From positions 1-64,000 of the forward strand of contig MNCI01027152.1 in NCBI GenBank assembly GCA_015680685.1: a stretch of DNA of 64,000 bases, given 5' to 3'. The first letter of the stretch is position 1. Each line of letters opens with the position of its first letter. The position numbers were made by a program, and so were the translations under genes. The notes below the pieces were generated by a model. That model searched no databases. It was given only the letters and a program-made list of their open reading frames with translations, and had not been told where the DNA came from. Origin of the DNA: Gnetum montanum (lineage: Eukaryota > Streptophyta > Gnetopsida > Gnetales > Gnetaceae). Below are positions 32,640 to 46,319 of the stretch, in pieces.

Positions 32640-35280
32640 AATTACCTTTCCCTTTCACTAACAAATGGTCTAGCCAACAAACCATAAGGGTTTATGATTC
32701 CAAAGACCCTACTATGATTGAATGTAGGTAGTCCTTGAGACTTAGGGTGAAAAGACCTTGGTTCTCGATGATAAATGAAGATCATTGTAACTTCAATTCC
32801 ACTAAGATCTAAATTAGCATGATGATCCCACAAGCAGAGATAGAGTCCAAGAGGAAATTTGAGTTCATCCATTGCAATGGAAAGGAGTATATTCCCTTCC
32901 CCTATGACTAGATACCCCTAAATGACATCTACATTAGCATCTTAGCCCTTCTTATTGAGATTGACAAAGATAACTTGAAGGCTACCTCCAATGGGAAATC
33001 AGAGGAATAGGATAATGAGTTTAGGGGAGAATCTAAGCCCAAAAACATCCTATGAGGGTTGTTTCAACAAACATCCACCAAGGCCATAGCACCTTCCTCT
33101 AATGCCTTTGTTTTCTCCTTGGGCTAGGTACTGTCATCCTCCATCCCTTTCTACCCTACTATGGCTGGTCCCACACTAGTCATAGCCATGCATCAGACCT
33201 AGTAAACACCATAGCCAACAACTTATAACATATCGATGCCTTTTTCCACATAGACCTAATCTATGTGGCCATTGACAATGGTTCTCATCACCACAAACTC
33301 ACTAACCACCCATGTCAAATCCACCATGGGATCCTAAGAAACTTAGGGATCACATACCTTCTATGTCTCATTTATGCCCTAGATATCACCACAAGAATCT
33401 TTTTCATTATTTGACCCACAAGCTACAACCATGACGCAACCACTCCCTTCCCTTCCATCTTGCAACCAATAGCAAGGCCAAAAACCTCATAAAAAATACC
33501 AAAACCATATCTGCAATCCCTATAGCCAACAGGGGCACCACATGGCCTATATCAAGCCTTTAAAATGATCCAAGACTTAACAAAGGAGTTGAATATGCTC
33601 AAGGCCTCTACTTACCAAAGTGTTAAGATTATGGACTTTTACCAGGATAATCCCAATAGTTTTATGGTCCCATCCTTGACACTTCCTCCTAGTGTCCCTA
33701 TCCATACATTTAACAAATATAATAGAGAATATGATCCCAATACTCACCTTAAAATCTTTTGATCTAAGTGCTTTCTATTACAACTATGGCCTCACACTAT
33801 TATGAGAACCTTCCCTATGTCCTTGACTAGGAAAATGCTTGATTGGTACTATGTCCTACCTAGAGGATTCATATCCTACCTTGAAGATCTTATAGCCCAA
33901 CTCATTAACTAATTTAGGTATAAGATCAAGCCCAATACTATGCTTGACCAACTCATGAAGGTCAAGTAGGGATCCCTTGAGCTCATGCAGTTCATCCAAT
34001 GGTGGAACAGTTTGCTAAATGAAATACTAGAGCTTGTAGCTGAAAGATACCTTTTGGCTATATTCAAGGGGGTAGTTAATGATTTCATTAAATCCAAGAT
34101 ATATTATCTCAATCCATAGATACTTAGTTAAACATTTTTCCAAACCAAGAATATAGAGAATGCTATAGAGGCTAGTCATAACCTTACATATGTAGTGTAC
34201 AAAAATCAACATACATAGAGGGACAAGGAGAAGAGCAAACATCACCAACCAAAGAGGCCAAGATCACCAACCAGGGGCTAAGTACCAACCCACCCAAGGA
34301 CCCTACTAATAACCATGATAGTCAACTATCAACCTCTAGGGCCACTGTATCGACTACTCCTAGGCCAAACTTTAAGTAGAAGGACCATAAAAAATAGACT
34401 ACCCTACCTTTGAAGCCATCAAAATTATTAAATCAATTGGTAAAGAGTGGTTGCATACAATATAATAAAATGACTAAAGCCACTAAAAATAAGCATAAGA
34501 AACTATGAAAAATAGCCAAAGATCCCCCTTGTGTAAGAAATGATGACCCTCAATTGCCTAGGTACTTTAAAATAGATCACTTTTGTGACTATCACCAGCT
34601 ATTTCGTCATGGCACTAACTTCTACTTCACATTGAAGGATGACTTTTAGAAAATGATTGATAGGAGAGAGTTGGTCCTAAATGCTTCCAATCCAATTTGA
34701 CTACAAAATTAGTCAATGTAAGTATAAAAGGACCCATTGAATGCTAATAACAAATCCTATGTTATTTTAGCATTCAACATTGATGACAATTGGAGATGAG
34801 TGAGGGAACCATTGATGATTTGGGTATTCCCTCATTATGAAAGAGCCTCTTCAACTTCCACCAACTCAATATCCCCTTTTTTTGTGAGAGTACCATCACA
34901 GGTGCCTCTAAGAGAACCTTTCATCATCAAGATGTCCCAACCTAACATAACTTAACTAGATGTAGTTTAACCAACTTATATGACAACACAATGACCTCCT
35001 ATTGTGGATAATGCTATTGCCTCTTCCTTAGAACCAATGATCAACAACCAAAAGGCTTCAACTAAGCAAAGGAAGAAGCATAAGCAAAAGAATAACAATA
35101 AGTATGACAAGTAGATTGAGGCACAGAAAGAAGTGGATCCACCAAAGTCCACTCCCATATCATCTATACTCATGACCTTCTCTACCTAGCCCATCTCAAC
35201 TAATGAATCACAGGAGGATCCTAAAATCCAAAACCATACCAAAGAGGAAATACCCCAACCACCTAAGGTTGAACTTTTCA
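32640..35280 (+). pseudogene. gag of element C
   Basis: Highly decayed. A charged N-terminal part (about 32700-33120; EIESKRKFEFIHCNGKEYIP) may belong to gag or to a separate leader ORF. The capsid-like domain starts near 33565 and contains FNKYNREYDPNTHLKIF, LTRKMLDWYYVLPRGF and KVK.GSLELMQFIQWWNSLL, the pattern of the retrotransposon gag domain in Tat/Ogre-type elements. At about 34570-34660 the CDYHQLFRHGTNFYFTLKDD block is the C-x2-H...GH..T..C/F..LK segment seen at the end of such gags. A lysine-rich linker (35070-35110) follows. Confidence 0.7.
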
Positions 35281-35282
35281 TT

Positions 35283-35990
35283 TTGGGATGCATGGAGGAA
35301 GTAAAGCACAAGTGGGATGACAAGCCCATGACCAATGAAAAAAACTTTCTTAGTGCTATGGATCAAGTTAGACAGTTCCTCAAGCAAAAGAATGTAACTC
35401 TAAGATTATATGACCTAATCATGACTTCTGCCACATATTTTGAGGTTCTAGTCAAGATGTTGACTTTCATTCCAATTAGTGAAGACATCCCTACTAATAA
35501 GGAATCCATCCATGCAATGATGGTTCCTTGCTCCTCAAGAGAGGAGAATTCAATACCTCTAGTATTTTGTGATAGAAAAATCAAGGCCAATCCCCAAAAT
35601 GATGAAGTCACTAGGGCTCTTATTTTAAGGTTCAATGGGTACATATTGATGATGGAGCTACACTAAATATCTTCCCATGCACCATCATTGAATGCTTGGA
35701 CTTAATAGAGTAGATACAACCTACAACAATCATAGCTCTCAAGTCCTTTAATGGGTCAAGGATTGCTGTCAAGGGGTCTATCTCCTTGCACTTTGTATCA
35801 GGAGAGCAATTCCTTAGAACTACCAATTTCTTGGTGGTGGAAGAGATGCCAAGGTTTAACCTTATCCTGGGAAGGCCTTGGTTGGCTCAATTATGAGTTG
35901 TGTCTTTACCTATTCACCAAGAGATTTACCTTCCTTATCAATGAGGCCAAATTATCTTTCATGATGATAACACAATTCCCTTGGTTGTTA
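35283..35990 (+). pseudogene. Aspartic protease region of element C
   Basis: The first 127 codons (35283-35666, ending in MMELH) are open and carry a leucine-rich helical region with no domain I recognise. In the adjacent frame from about 35645 comes DDGATLNIFPCTIIECL, in place of the DxG(A/S)xxN active site, then GSRIAVKGSISLHFVSGEQF and FLVVEEMPRFNLILGRPWLA at about 35830-35890. The closing ILGRPWL motif identifies a retropepsin of the Tat/Ogre type. Confidence 0.75.
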
Positions 35991-36514
35991 ATAGTGTGAA
36001 CATAGAGTAGGGGTATGAAGTGGAGCTTTAGAAGAAAACTCCCAACCATGATGTCCATCAACCTGAGAGAGAGGAGCAAGCCAAGAATGACAATGATGGG
36101 TAACAATATGTGTCATGGGATGAACTCCCTTTCAACATCATTAGCAAATGGAATGGTGAGTACAAACTTATGCATAATAGGCCTTATACATATCTTAACC
36201 TTTCAAAGATTAGGAAGAGTCTACATAAGTAACATGAACTCATACTCCTTCTATGCTATGCTTGTGTAACCTTTATAACCACATGTGCCACAACCATTTA
36301 GCTTCAGTTTTCTTTGTGTTAATCAATTATGCCTTTTCCTATGTTTTATTTTATTTTTCACGCATATAGCGTAGAAGTTTCTTTTATTTGCATTTCTATC
36401 TATTATGGCCTTCTTTCTTTCTTTACATTACTTGTTTAGCATGATATAAACTAAAAATTCATAAAAATTTTAAAATAGAAAAATCACTAGAAAATATGAG
36501 CTTCTTTTTAACCT

Positions 36515-36880
36515 AGCTCATCATGGCCTTAAACTGGAAAAATAACATACCACAGCCCACCACAACCTAAAATTGGCAATGCAAAAAATCACATAACATG
36601 GCCCACCACAGCCTAAAACTAGTAGTGCAAATAATCACATAACATGGCCCACCACGACCTTAAACTAACAAAATAACATACCATGGCTTATCATGGCTTA
36701 AAACTAGTAGCACAAACAATCACAGAACATGGTCTACCATGGCCTTAAACTAGCAAAACAACATACCATGGATTGCCATGACCTAAAACTAGTAGTGCAA
36801 ATAATCACATACCATGGCCTGCCATGGCTCTAAACTAGCTAAACACTTGAACAACTTATGCCTGCTATAGCCTAAAACTA
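36515..36880 (+). repeat. CATGGCC/TAAACTAG tandem array, cluster 1 of element C
   Basis: Ten or so units of about 35 bp, alternating in pairs of ~70 bp: CATGGCCYRCCATGGCCTTA then AACTAGYARNNCAAAYAATC with ACATAC(C) joints. The sequence from 35991 to 36514 has no coding signal after the protease apart from a short frame remnant. Related units occur at 45975-46080 and 49745-49930. Confidence 0.75.
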
Positions 36881-37739
36881 GTACACATCTCTTTTACCTT
36901 ATTTATGTTTAGCCTTTAACCACATTGTTTAGCTATTTAAATTTATAACCAAAATCATTAACATAGCCATTTATAATGTTTATAACACTAGAACAATATA
37001 TATAGCCAAAACTAACCTCAAAAATTTAAATTTAAAGTGCTTAAAACATACATAGTCATGGCCACACTGTGTGGAAAAATGTCAAAAAATTAATAATATT
37101 CATAGTCTTGGCTAATAATATCCATCAACATGAAAACAAAACATATAGCCAACAAGATAAAATGGGTAGATGAAGATGCTAAGGGTCATTTGGAGGAGAA
37201 AGTGGTGGGTCATCCCCACCATTACTACTAGGGCCACTAATGTCTCTTGATGCCTAAAACATAACAACACAAAGCCAATCAATAACCAATAGTCAAAACT
37301 ATAACTTAAAAAAACCATAACTTAAAATAAAACTAAAACATAGAATACATCAAACTTATGGGGAATCGGGCACTATGACTTGCAAGGATAGATGTTAAAG
37401 GCCATTCTCTAAATGATGAAGAATCTAGTCCTTCGTCATATTGGCCTAATCAATATCCCTAAGAGCAACACCAATGAGGATGCTAGTCATGTCTACTATG
37501 GTTCAAGTAGGTTGCTCTTGAGTAATAGTATCCATAGAGGTCTCACCTACAATAATGATAATCCAAGGAGTAGGGGATTTCTCCACCATGAGAATGATCC
37601 CAAAGAGCTATTAGGTATTTTTCACCTAGATCCCATGAATGAACAACTCTCTATTGTGTCATTCAACTAACTCCTATATAAGCCACTTTAGGTAAGCCTC
37701 CTAATCATCCTTATACCATCACTTATGATTCTTTTGTCT

Positions 37740-40700
37740 TCAACCCCACTCTACGACCCATTAGCAGTGATCTTTCCAATCCTTAACATTTTGGGAGATG
37801 AGATCCATCTGCATTCATCACTTTGACATCTCCCATGATAGTACCACCTTGTCCTAGATGGCATGCTAGTAGCAGGCTCACATGATCTCTTTGGTCTGCA
37901 ATTTCCTTGAGTTAGCCACTTAGGCTTCCACAAAGGTCTTGCATTCCTGGATATTTCTAATAACATCCTCTTACCTCTGAGTCTTCTCCCTCAAGGCCAC
38001 AACTTGATCCCATAGGGATTTGATGGACCTCTCCATCTCCCATGAAGTTTTGGCACACAAACTTGCTAGATTAGTAGCAGTTTCATACAACATCAAGGGT
38101 ACACTCTATACATCGTAGGGAAAGTTCAACAAGGAGTCGATGTCCATGTCTTGATTAGGGTCCCACTACACAAATGACACTACATAAACATAAAATACAA
38201 TCATAAACATAGTTTACAACCTAACATAAACATAACTTATAACATAGAAAAAATTGCTGAAGCATAGAAAATAAAGTTCTTACCCATTTCAAGTGCAACT
38301 TGTTGCAACTAATAAATTATGTCCTTGGCCATTCTATGCATGAACTTCATCTTGTTTGGGACCTCTACCCATGTTTTCATATGAAATCTAGGGACAAGAA
38401 TCTACACTAGTGGCTCAAGAACTACTATAAGCATAACAATCATTGAATGATTAGGACAAAAATCAAAATCTAAAACTATAAGATACAACAAAAAATGTTG
38501 AGATATGTGCATACTTAGCTCCTCCTCTCTCCCCTGTAGGATGATGATGGGAGAAGTACCTAGCACTACCTCACTAAACGAGGTGTCTAGATCAACTATA
38601 TCTATGTTGGCTAAACCTTTAGCCTCATATTGTTATAAGATTGCCTTCCCTACATGCCTTTGTTCGTCCTCTACTACAATGACTGCATGCCTCTATGCTT
38701 CCTCCTCCATGCCAACTTAGGAAGCCATGCCCCAATGCTTATCTACAATCATAGCACATAAAAATTGATTAGTACATGGAACCATAACAATAAATCTTAA
38801 AACATAGAATTGATCAAACATAGATAATAATTACCAGTGACTACCTAATATGATGTCTTAATCTTCTTCTAAGTAGTTTGCTCTAATACTAGTGGTGCTT
38901 CCTCTAGAGGCCTCTTAAGCTTGGACTTGGCTATCACTTTGGCTTTTCTATGTAACTATTAGGCTTCCAAGACACTCTCTAGAATCATGAGAGGCTCTTC
39001 CCCTATGTTGTCAAGGGATTCACACCACCTACCATCAAGATCTTTAGTAATAATATATAGCAAATCATCCATCTTGTCTAATGGGTTCTAGGCCTGCATG
39101 GTTGCATAAATGTGTTTTATCTAAGGCTTAGAAAGTTGGTCTAGATCTTGGGCTACCCATCCTCCATTCCTCCATAGCATTAGAAACTTTACAAACCTCT
39201 TCAATTAACTTGAAAAGAATGCAAAGTGCACATGGATTATTTAGAGATATCATCACAAAGTTTGAGAATCTCCTTCTAAAGCCCAGTGGCCAAAGTAGCT
39301 ACCCAATGAAATCTAGTACCCTCTGTTAGGCTGCTCTTAAAGGTCCAACCCTACATGATGTCGATTACCTTCTTTTCTAATAATAATTTGGGAAATGCAT
39401 GAGACATGAATAAAGGATATAATGCCTTTGGCTTAGGGTTCATGAAGCTTTCTACAGAAAGCTCAATGTGGCCTATGATAGCACCGAATCACTCTAAAAA
39501 TTCCTCATGATTGCCCTCTCCCTTCACTAGTATGGTGACAAGCTTTACACTATTAGTGGCAACTCCAAAAAAAATGAAAAAGGTGCCCTCATTGATGGAT
39601 ATGATAATTAGCAAACCTTGAATTATGGTGTAGAAATTATTGGCTCCTTTTTTAAAGGAGTTGATGAATTTCAACATCTCAATAGTGGGGATGGAAGGGA
39701 TAGGTGCCATAAGCACATCAAGAAAATCCACATGCTCTATGCTTGCTTGGATATACCTAGGAACCTATCCCCTTAGCCACTTCTATGCTAGTATCACTTC
39801 ATGAAACTTTAGGATGAGGGTATCCTCATGACATCCTAAAATTTATAAGGTGACATTAGTAGAGGTGGAAGGTCCTACAAGGCAAAAACTAAACATTTAG
39901 CATCAACATAGGCATGTTCAATAACTAGTTAAATGATAGAACACTAAAAACCTTAGTAAGCATAAAACATTAGCTACTACAACTCTTATGTTTACCTTTT
40001 TTCTTCTAGATTGTTATGGCTTGAGTAGAGGTCCCAGCTAAAAAGGTTTGATCCTAGGTGCTCTTGGAGCCCACCCACTAGTTGTGTATCATCTTGTTGG
40101 ACATACACTTCTTATAGGAGGGGTCAAAGTTTTAAGTGTATCTACAAAAGGCCTCTCTCAACTATTCATACATAATAGTTCTAATTTTGGGGCCTTTGGT
40201 AAATACATCTAAGGTGGTTTGAGCCATTTTCAAGGTTTGTTCATTACTAAGCAAGCCTTGATCATTGACTATATACCTACAAGAAGTTCATAAAACTAAC
40301 AAGTTAGGAAAGGTAATTTAACCAACAAAGCCAAAAGACATAAAAGCACTATAATAATCATGCTTGCCCTTGTAGATGGTATATGGTGCCAAGTATATTC
40401 TAAAACAATCTATGGACTCTATGTGCCATCATTAGAGTATTGTTAGCGTTATACATACTGTACTCTGGCATAGTCCATATCTCCATGAGGTAGCATGTTC
40501 CAATCATGTTTGATGCTTCCTCTACTACCTAAGGTGATGGATTATTAGTGATGAACAAGGTGATCAAACTAGATGCCTGAGGCATTAGTGTTTCCACTAT
40601 GACCCCAGCCACATCCATAGACAAGTGTGACCACAAAATCATACTAAAATTCTATAGAATACAGGCAAGGAATTCCCTTATCCCTTGCTAGAACCATAGT

Positions 40701-42316
40701 GACCCCTTTCCCAAGTCCATGTCAAGCAAAGGCATGTTGTCCTTGGGGTTACTGATGTAGTATAATATGTCCATTAACTCAACTATGATGAGTATGGGAT
40801 TTAAGAAGGCCCTGCATGGAAAAGCAAAAATATTGTAACTAACTAGAATTTTTTCAAAAGTTTGTAAAACATCATAGTTAAAGGTGAAATTAGAACCTAT
40901 AAAAAAATCTAAGGTGTTCATTTAGAACTTATTCAAGGACTCAATAACAACATTATTACAACTTTTCATATCCTTATACATCATAGCTAAGCCATTATGG
41001 CCTAACTAACACATCAATCAACACATAATCAAATTTAAAGCCTACAAATTAGCCAATAGCATGAATGTTCCCAAAAATAGTAGAAATTTATTATGACCTT
41101 CAAAACCAAATTTAGAGCATTAAAAAAATTCCTAGACATCCCCAAGGGCATGGAAGTTGACAAGAGAAATCTCTAAGTATGCCAACCACATCCATCTCCA
41201 AAGGGGTAAAGTGCTACAATTGAATTAAGCTTAACTAACATAACCTTAATCAAAACCTCATTAAACATTAATCCTAGCACTAGTTTTAGTGATTTCAAAT
41301 CATAATATTTTCAGCCATGGCCATTAAAACTAGAAGAAAATAACCATTTTTACATAAAACCTAACAAAAAATAGCAAACCCATAGCTATCAACCTAAATC
41401 CCCTTTTGTGTAGGGTTGGGAAAAAATTCACCAAAAATTCATTTGAGCTCCAAATAGAGGGATTCCAACACCATTTTAATGCTATAATCAAGATCTAAAA
41501 ATGAAAAATTAATAAAAATTTTAAACCCCTAATTTTTATTTATAAAATATTCATTAATTTTAATAAACATTTGAAAAATGGCACAAGCCTTGATTACACA
41601 ACTGATTGAAATAACCATAACTCTATGATTTTACATCCAAATTAAAAAAACAACCATAGTCATTGCAAAGCATAAGCATACTCATAAAAATACATAACCT
41701 TTGTGAAAAAATACAATTATTTTCTTAACAAAAAAATTCACAACTTTGCTTTCTTTTTCCATCAAAAAATCACCAAAAAACACAAAACTTGCAAAACCTA
41801 ATTTAATCTTTCCATGGATTACAACTAAAATGGTAAAACCAACTTATAACCATATGAGAAAATACCAAAATAATGGGGGATATGATTTTTTTCAAATTAA
41901 AATTTGACAAAAATTAAATCTCATCTAAGAAAGATGGCTATATCCCCAAATTTTAGAAAAAAAGCATGAAAACAACAATCCTAAATTTGAAAATCAAATA
42001 TACCAAAACTAAAACAATAAAATAACCTTATATATAAATAAAAATTATCAAAGGATGAGGTAGGATTTCATGAAAATTTCTTTCTATCCCCTTCCTCAGT
42101 GTAGATCTAACAAAAAATAGCCATACCCTAGCTAAAAAAACAAGAAAAGCAGCTAGAAACTAAAGTAAAAATAACTAGAATAGCCTAACTTGGTGTAGCC
42201 ATAGAGGATTCTTGGATAGAGATTGGTTTGGAAAGTCTTGATAATTTTCTAGCATTCTCATTTGCCTTCTAGATCCATAAATTCTTTCTCTTTCCTCCAC
42301 ACTGCTTCGATGCCAT
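37740..42316 (-). pseudogene. Antisense accessory ORF of element C
   Basis: Coding signal lies on the strand opposite to C's gag and pol. A basic start MASKQCGGKRKNLW occurs at ATG 42316. From 42190 to about 40930 there is AT-rich sequence without coding signal, possibly an intron. Globular sequence runs from 40921 (MNTLDFFIGSNFTFNYDV) and through WTMPEYSMYNANNTLMMAHR near 40460-40400 to MDFLDVLMAPIPSIPTIEML at 39731. Near 38120-37750 lies a coiled coil with WEMERSIKSLWDQVVALREK; four or more of its stops sit at glutamine codons. Extra ORFs, including antisense ones, are known in Tat-lineage elements. I do not recognise the domain. Exact limits and exon structure are uncertain. Confidence 0.45.
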
Positions 42317-42699
42317 GATCACACCAATGTTGAGAAACTCAAAAATCTGGATGGGATGGATGTTCTACAATGGCTAAAGGGAATATGTGATGATTCCATG
42401 CTAAGAATGGATGTTTTGGTGATAAAAATATCTTCTAGTGATCTCTGATAATGTGTTATTTGATAAGGCTAATAATTGTGATCAAAACTTGTGAAAATCA
42501 GACATAAAAATCCAATCTAAAACCTAAAGGCCCACCTCCAAAATCTCTATTACTAATTTGGTTCACTAGAACTACAAGTGCACTAAAGTGAAAAGGGAAA
42601 AATTATTTTCCACACTAAGAATGGAAGGAGATAACTTCAAATTCAAAATTTTAAATTTTGGACAGTGGGCCCACCATATGCCTTCACTCTAAACCTAGA

Positions 42700-45650
42700 A
42701 ATTTCATCAACATTAGGGTTTTGATTCCTTGGACACTTAGAATCATGTTCAATCCTTAACCCATATGCATCTATGCTGGGGATACCATGCCCAATGTGGA
42801 TACATGCCTCTCACCTCCTAAAACCCATAAAACCTAAATTTCTTACCATTTTCACAACTTTAACTTATCTCATCCAAACCCAAGCTTTGAAATGTGGTTA
42901 GACCTTACCAAAATTGGACATCTTGGGTTTTCACATTGGGGCAACACTTCCTATCATGGAAGAAGGGGGTAACATCCATTCTTACCTCCCAACACCCATC
43001 TAGCCTAAATTTGGCCCTTGGAGTGGGCCCACATGACCTAGAAGCCCTCCAGTCATTCTTAGCAGCACCAAAACCTCATCAAATCTAGTTAAAAGTGCTC
43101 AAAACCTTAAGATTTGGTGGTACCACACTAGGGAAGGTTTAATTAACATTAATCATCCTAGCCTCATCATGGATGGATGGGGGTGATCAAAACTTCCTAA
43201 ATCGACAAACTAATAGCCATTTTGCAAGCCTAACACTCCCTCATAGCCTCTGATAGCCTAGTTTAACCTTTAAACAAGTTAAATTTTCATCCATATCCTA
43301 TTCCATTCTATTGAACCCTTCCTTCTTGTTGCCTAGTATGAAGCTCATATGGAAACCTAGGGGTGTATGTAATAAAACCTTATGTTTAAGCTAAAATAGC
43401 CAAATGACATACTTTGGTGACCCCTAGACCCTATCAAAATCCTCTGAAGCCGTTAAATGCTCCAAAAGTAGTAAGAAATGATACAAAACTACCATCCCCG
43501 TCTCATCCATGTAGGGGAAATCATGTTGAATGTGGAAAAATGGGGGTTGGTTGCATGAAGTACCTAGGAACCTCTAAAATACTGGATTTGACACCGATCA
43601 TCAACACCAGCAATCCCAAAGGTTGACATGCATAGTCGATTGGCTACCAAACTAGCTTATATTTGACATTCTTGGTTCATCCATGCTGGGGGAGATATCT
43701 TCCATGTTGGCTAGCATGGAAAAATGTGGATTTAGATAGGAAGGTTAGTGGGAAGTCCCAGATGCATGAAAATGACATCAAAATAACTTGTACTTGCACT
43801 AGAACCTTCATAGTCCTTTTGGAAGCCACTATAATGTCAAAAATCAATAAAAATTGGCCTCGTAAGGTTCTTCCACACTAAGGAGGGCCTCATCCACACT
43901 GAGCATCCCAACCTTAGCATAAATGGAGGGGGATGAAGTCAAAATTGTTGAATTTTACATAGAAATTAACTTTCAGAAGCAATGCAACCCTTCCAGAAAC
44001 CACCAAACTCCTAGAAGTTGACTAAATTAGCCCAAAATTTCTCCCCTTAGATTATCCATGTTGAGGAGGATCCTATATATTCTTAGCATCCCAGTTCCAA
44101 CATGGATGGAGGCGAGTGAATCCTAAACCACATAATAACCCTTGAAATAACCAAATTTTGACCTCAACCATCAACAATCAACAATAACAACCTTGGAGAC
44201 CTACATGCATGGCTAGAAGTGATAAAAAGAGGAAAAAATAAATTCCCTTAGTTCTTCCATGATAGGAGCCACCTCTTTCACAGTAGCTATTATGAAAATA
44301 GGGGGTAACTTAAGGATGACTTAAAAATGGCCCTTAGACATATCAATAGAAACTAGATAACCTTTTTTACATCTTAGGACCATGTTTGCACCTTCTAGAA
44401 CACTTAAACCCTACAAAACTAACCTCAAATTGCTAGAAATATATCTCCTTTGATCTTCCTAGCTAGATCCATGCTAGGCACTCCACCCCTACTATGGAAA
44501 AAAGGAAAAAATCGCAAAAACCACTTACCAACACCCAAAACTACTAAATTTTCATCTTAAACGCTAGCCCTTAACCCTGGCAATGTGGGAGCTAACATGC
44601 ATAGTCAATTGTGATCCAAATTGACCTAGATCTAGGATTCTTCTTCCATCCACACTCAAGAAGGTTCCTTCCATTCTAGGTAGCAAGGACATAGGGGGAT
44701 GAAGTTGCCTTTCCACTTTTGGTGGCAAGATAACACTCCTAGAGACCAAAAATCTATAGTAGAGAAGCCTAGGACCTCATATCCTTAAGTGTGCACTTTT
44801 TTGACCATGTTTGAGCCTTTAAAACTCATCCACCTCCATCTTCCACATTTAAGTAACTACCCTAGCATGGAAATAAGGGGGTGAAAACTAAGATGTCCTC
44901 ATACAATCTCCAACCATTATCAAAATCAACCAGAAACTTGGAAAATCATGTTCTATAGTTCCAAGAGCCTAGAAACCTAGTCAATGTGCTCCCAAACACT
45001 TCCAAAACCATCAAATAAGTGCATCCCAATTATTCCATTTTTGGGCCATCATGCTTAGCATGGAAAAATGGGGATAATCAATTTCAACTTGTTTTTGCAC
45101 ATGAAATTCACTCAAATAGCCTTAGAACAAAGTTAGGGGATGCACAACTCCCATATCTAAGTTCCAACTTCTATTTTAACCTTCTTTGATCCTATTTTTT
45201 CTTGGCAATAGGGGGGTTAATCTCCACACCTACTCTTTGGGCTTTATGAACCTCCAAAGTGCTCAATTTTAACATAGCTAGCCATGTGTTGCATGAGGAA
45301 TGCCCCAAAACCCTGATTTTAATCCTCTAGATGTTGTAAAACATGTTTTCCTTGGTTTCTATGCTAGGATAACCTTGCTCAATTTGTATCCATGGTGGTA
45401 GATTTTTTTAGGTTCCAAAAAGGAATCCCAAGGGTTGAAACTAGTGCCAAAACCAACCCATTTCCTTCCCTAGTTAATTACATTGGCATGCAACCCATCA
45501 AGAGTCAAAAAAATGATCCAAACAAGCTTGGGAAATTATGTAAATGTTTCTTCCATGTTGGGGGTCACCCCATCCATGCTGGCTAGCATGGAAACATGGG
45601 GGATCTAGCATGAAACCCTTATTTATTAGGTCTAAGTGGCCAAGAAATAG
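42700..45650 (+). repeat. Degenerate ~190-bp tandem array in element C
   Basis: The core AGCATGGAAAAATGGGGGTG, in varied form, recurs at about 42955, 43166, 43535, 43713, 43920, 44103, 44293, 44494, 44685, 44865, 45058, 45208, 45390 and 45587. Most steps are 178-211 bp (one 369, about two units; one 150). Each core is preceded by a CCATGCTRGGRGG-type block and followed by AT-rich variable sequence. The core resembles the C LTR minisatellite and AGCATGGAAAAATAAGGC at about 51404, so it may derive from LTR sequence. No coding signal is seen. Confidence 0.7.
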
Positions 45651-45974
45651 TCTTTATCAATGCCTAAACTTACCTAATAGCCTTGTAGCCCTAAACCATG
45701 GCCCTATAAGGCCTAAAACTAGTAAAACCTAATTTTTTGTTACCTATATTAGCTAAATTTCACCATATGTAGCATGTTTGGCTTGATTTGGCTTCATTGC
45801 AATGATGTTTTGACTTGTTTTTGGCCCTATGTTGCATTGTTAACCTTCTTGCCCTAGTATGGCCTTTATATAGCATTGTATTTTCTTTTTTTGCCTTATT
45901 ATAGCCTTATTTTCCTCTATATAGCCTTTCATTAGTATCAAATAGTGGGGTTTGATGTTCCATAACCACTGTTT

Positions 45975-46080
45975 AGCATCATGTGACCATGGCCCAATAT
46001 GGCCTTAAACTGGCACCATGGCTTGCTAAAGCCTAAAACTGGTATCATGGCCTGCTAAGGCCTAAAAATAGTAACAATGT
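45975..46080 (+). repeat. GGCC/TTAAACTGG array, cluster 2 of element C
   Basis: Three to four units of about 30 bp: CATGGCCCAATATGGCCTTA-AACTGGCAC, CATGGCTTGCTAAAGCCTAA-AACTGGTAT, CATGGCCTGCTAAGGCCTAA-AAATAGTA. It sits a few hundred bases before RT. Confidence 0.7.
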
Positions 46081-46319
46081 AACCCTTGTTGATCATTTGT
46101 GATATATTTCTAGTACTTCCCTTTATTGACCATTATTTGGCCCTTATTGCAATTTGTTTGCTTATTTTTACTCTATTCATAGCCTTGGATGATCTTTCTT
46201 GCATTAGAATAACATGTATTTGCATATTTTTACAACATTCTAGCATTGTTTATTCATTTTTACTTAGTTTCAACTTAATATTCTCTTGGTTGACATGCAA
46301 GATTAAAATATGTGTACTT

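Noticed and set aside
32642-32872. 76-codon minus frame as a gene
   Set aside because: It is antisense to the charged N-terminal gag region of C, which explains it better.
36515-36880. CRISPR-like array
   Set aside because: Units are degenerate, without distinct spacers, and lie inside a plant retrotransposon.
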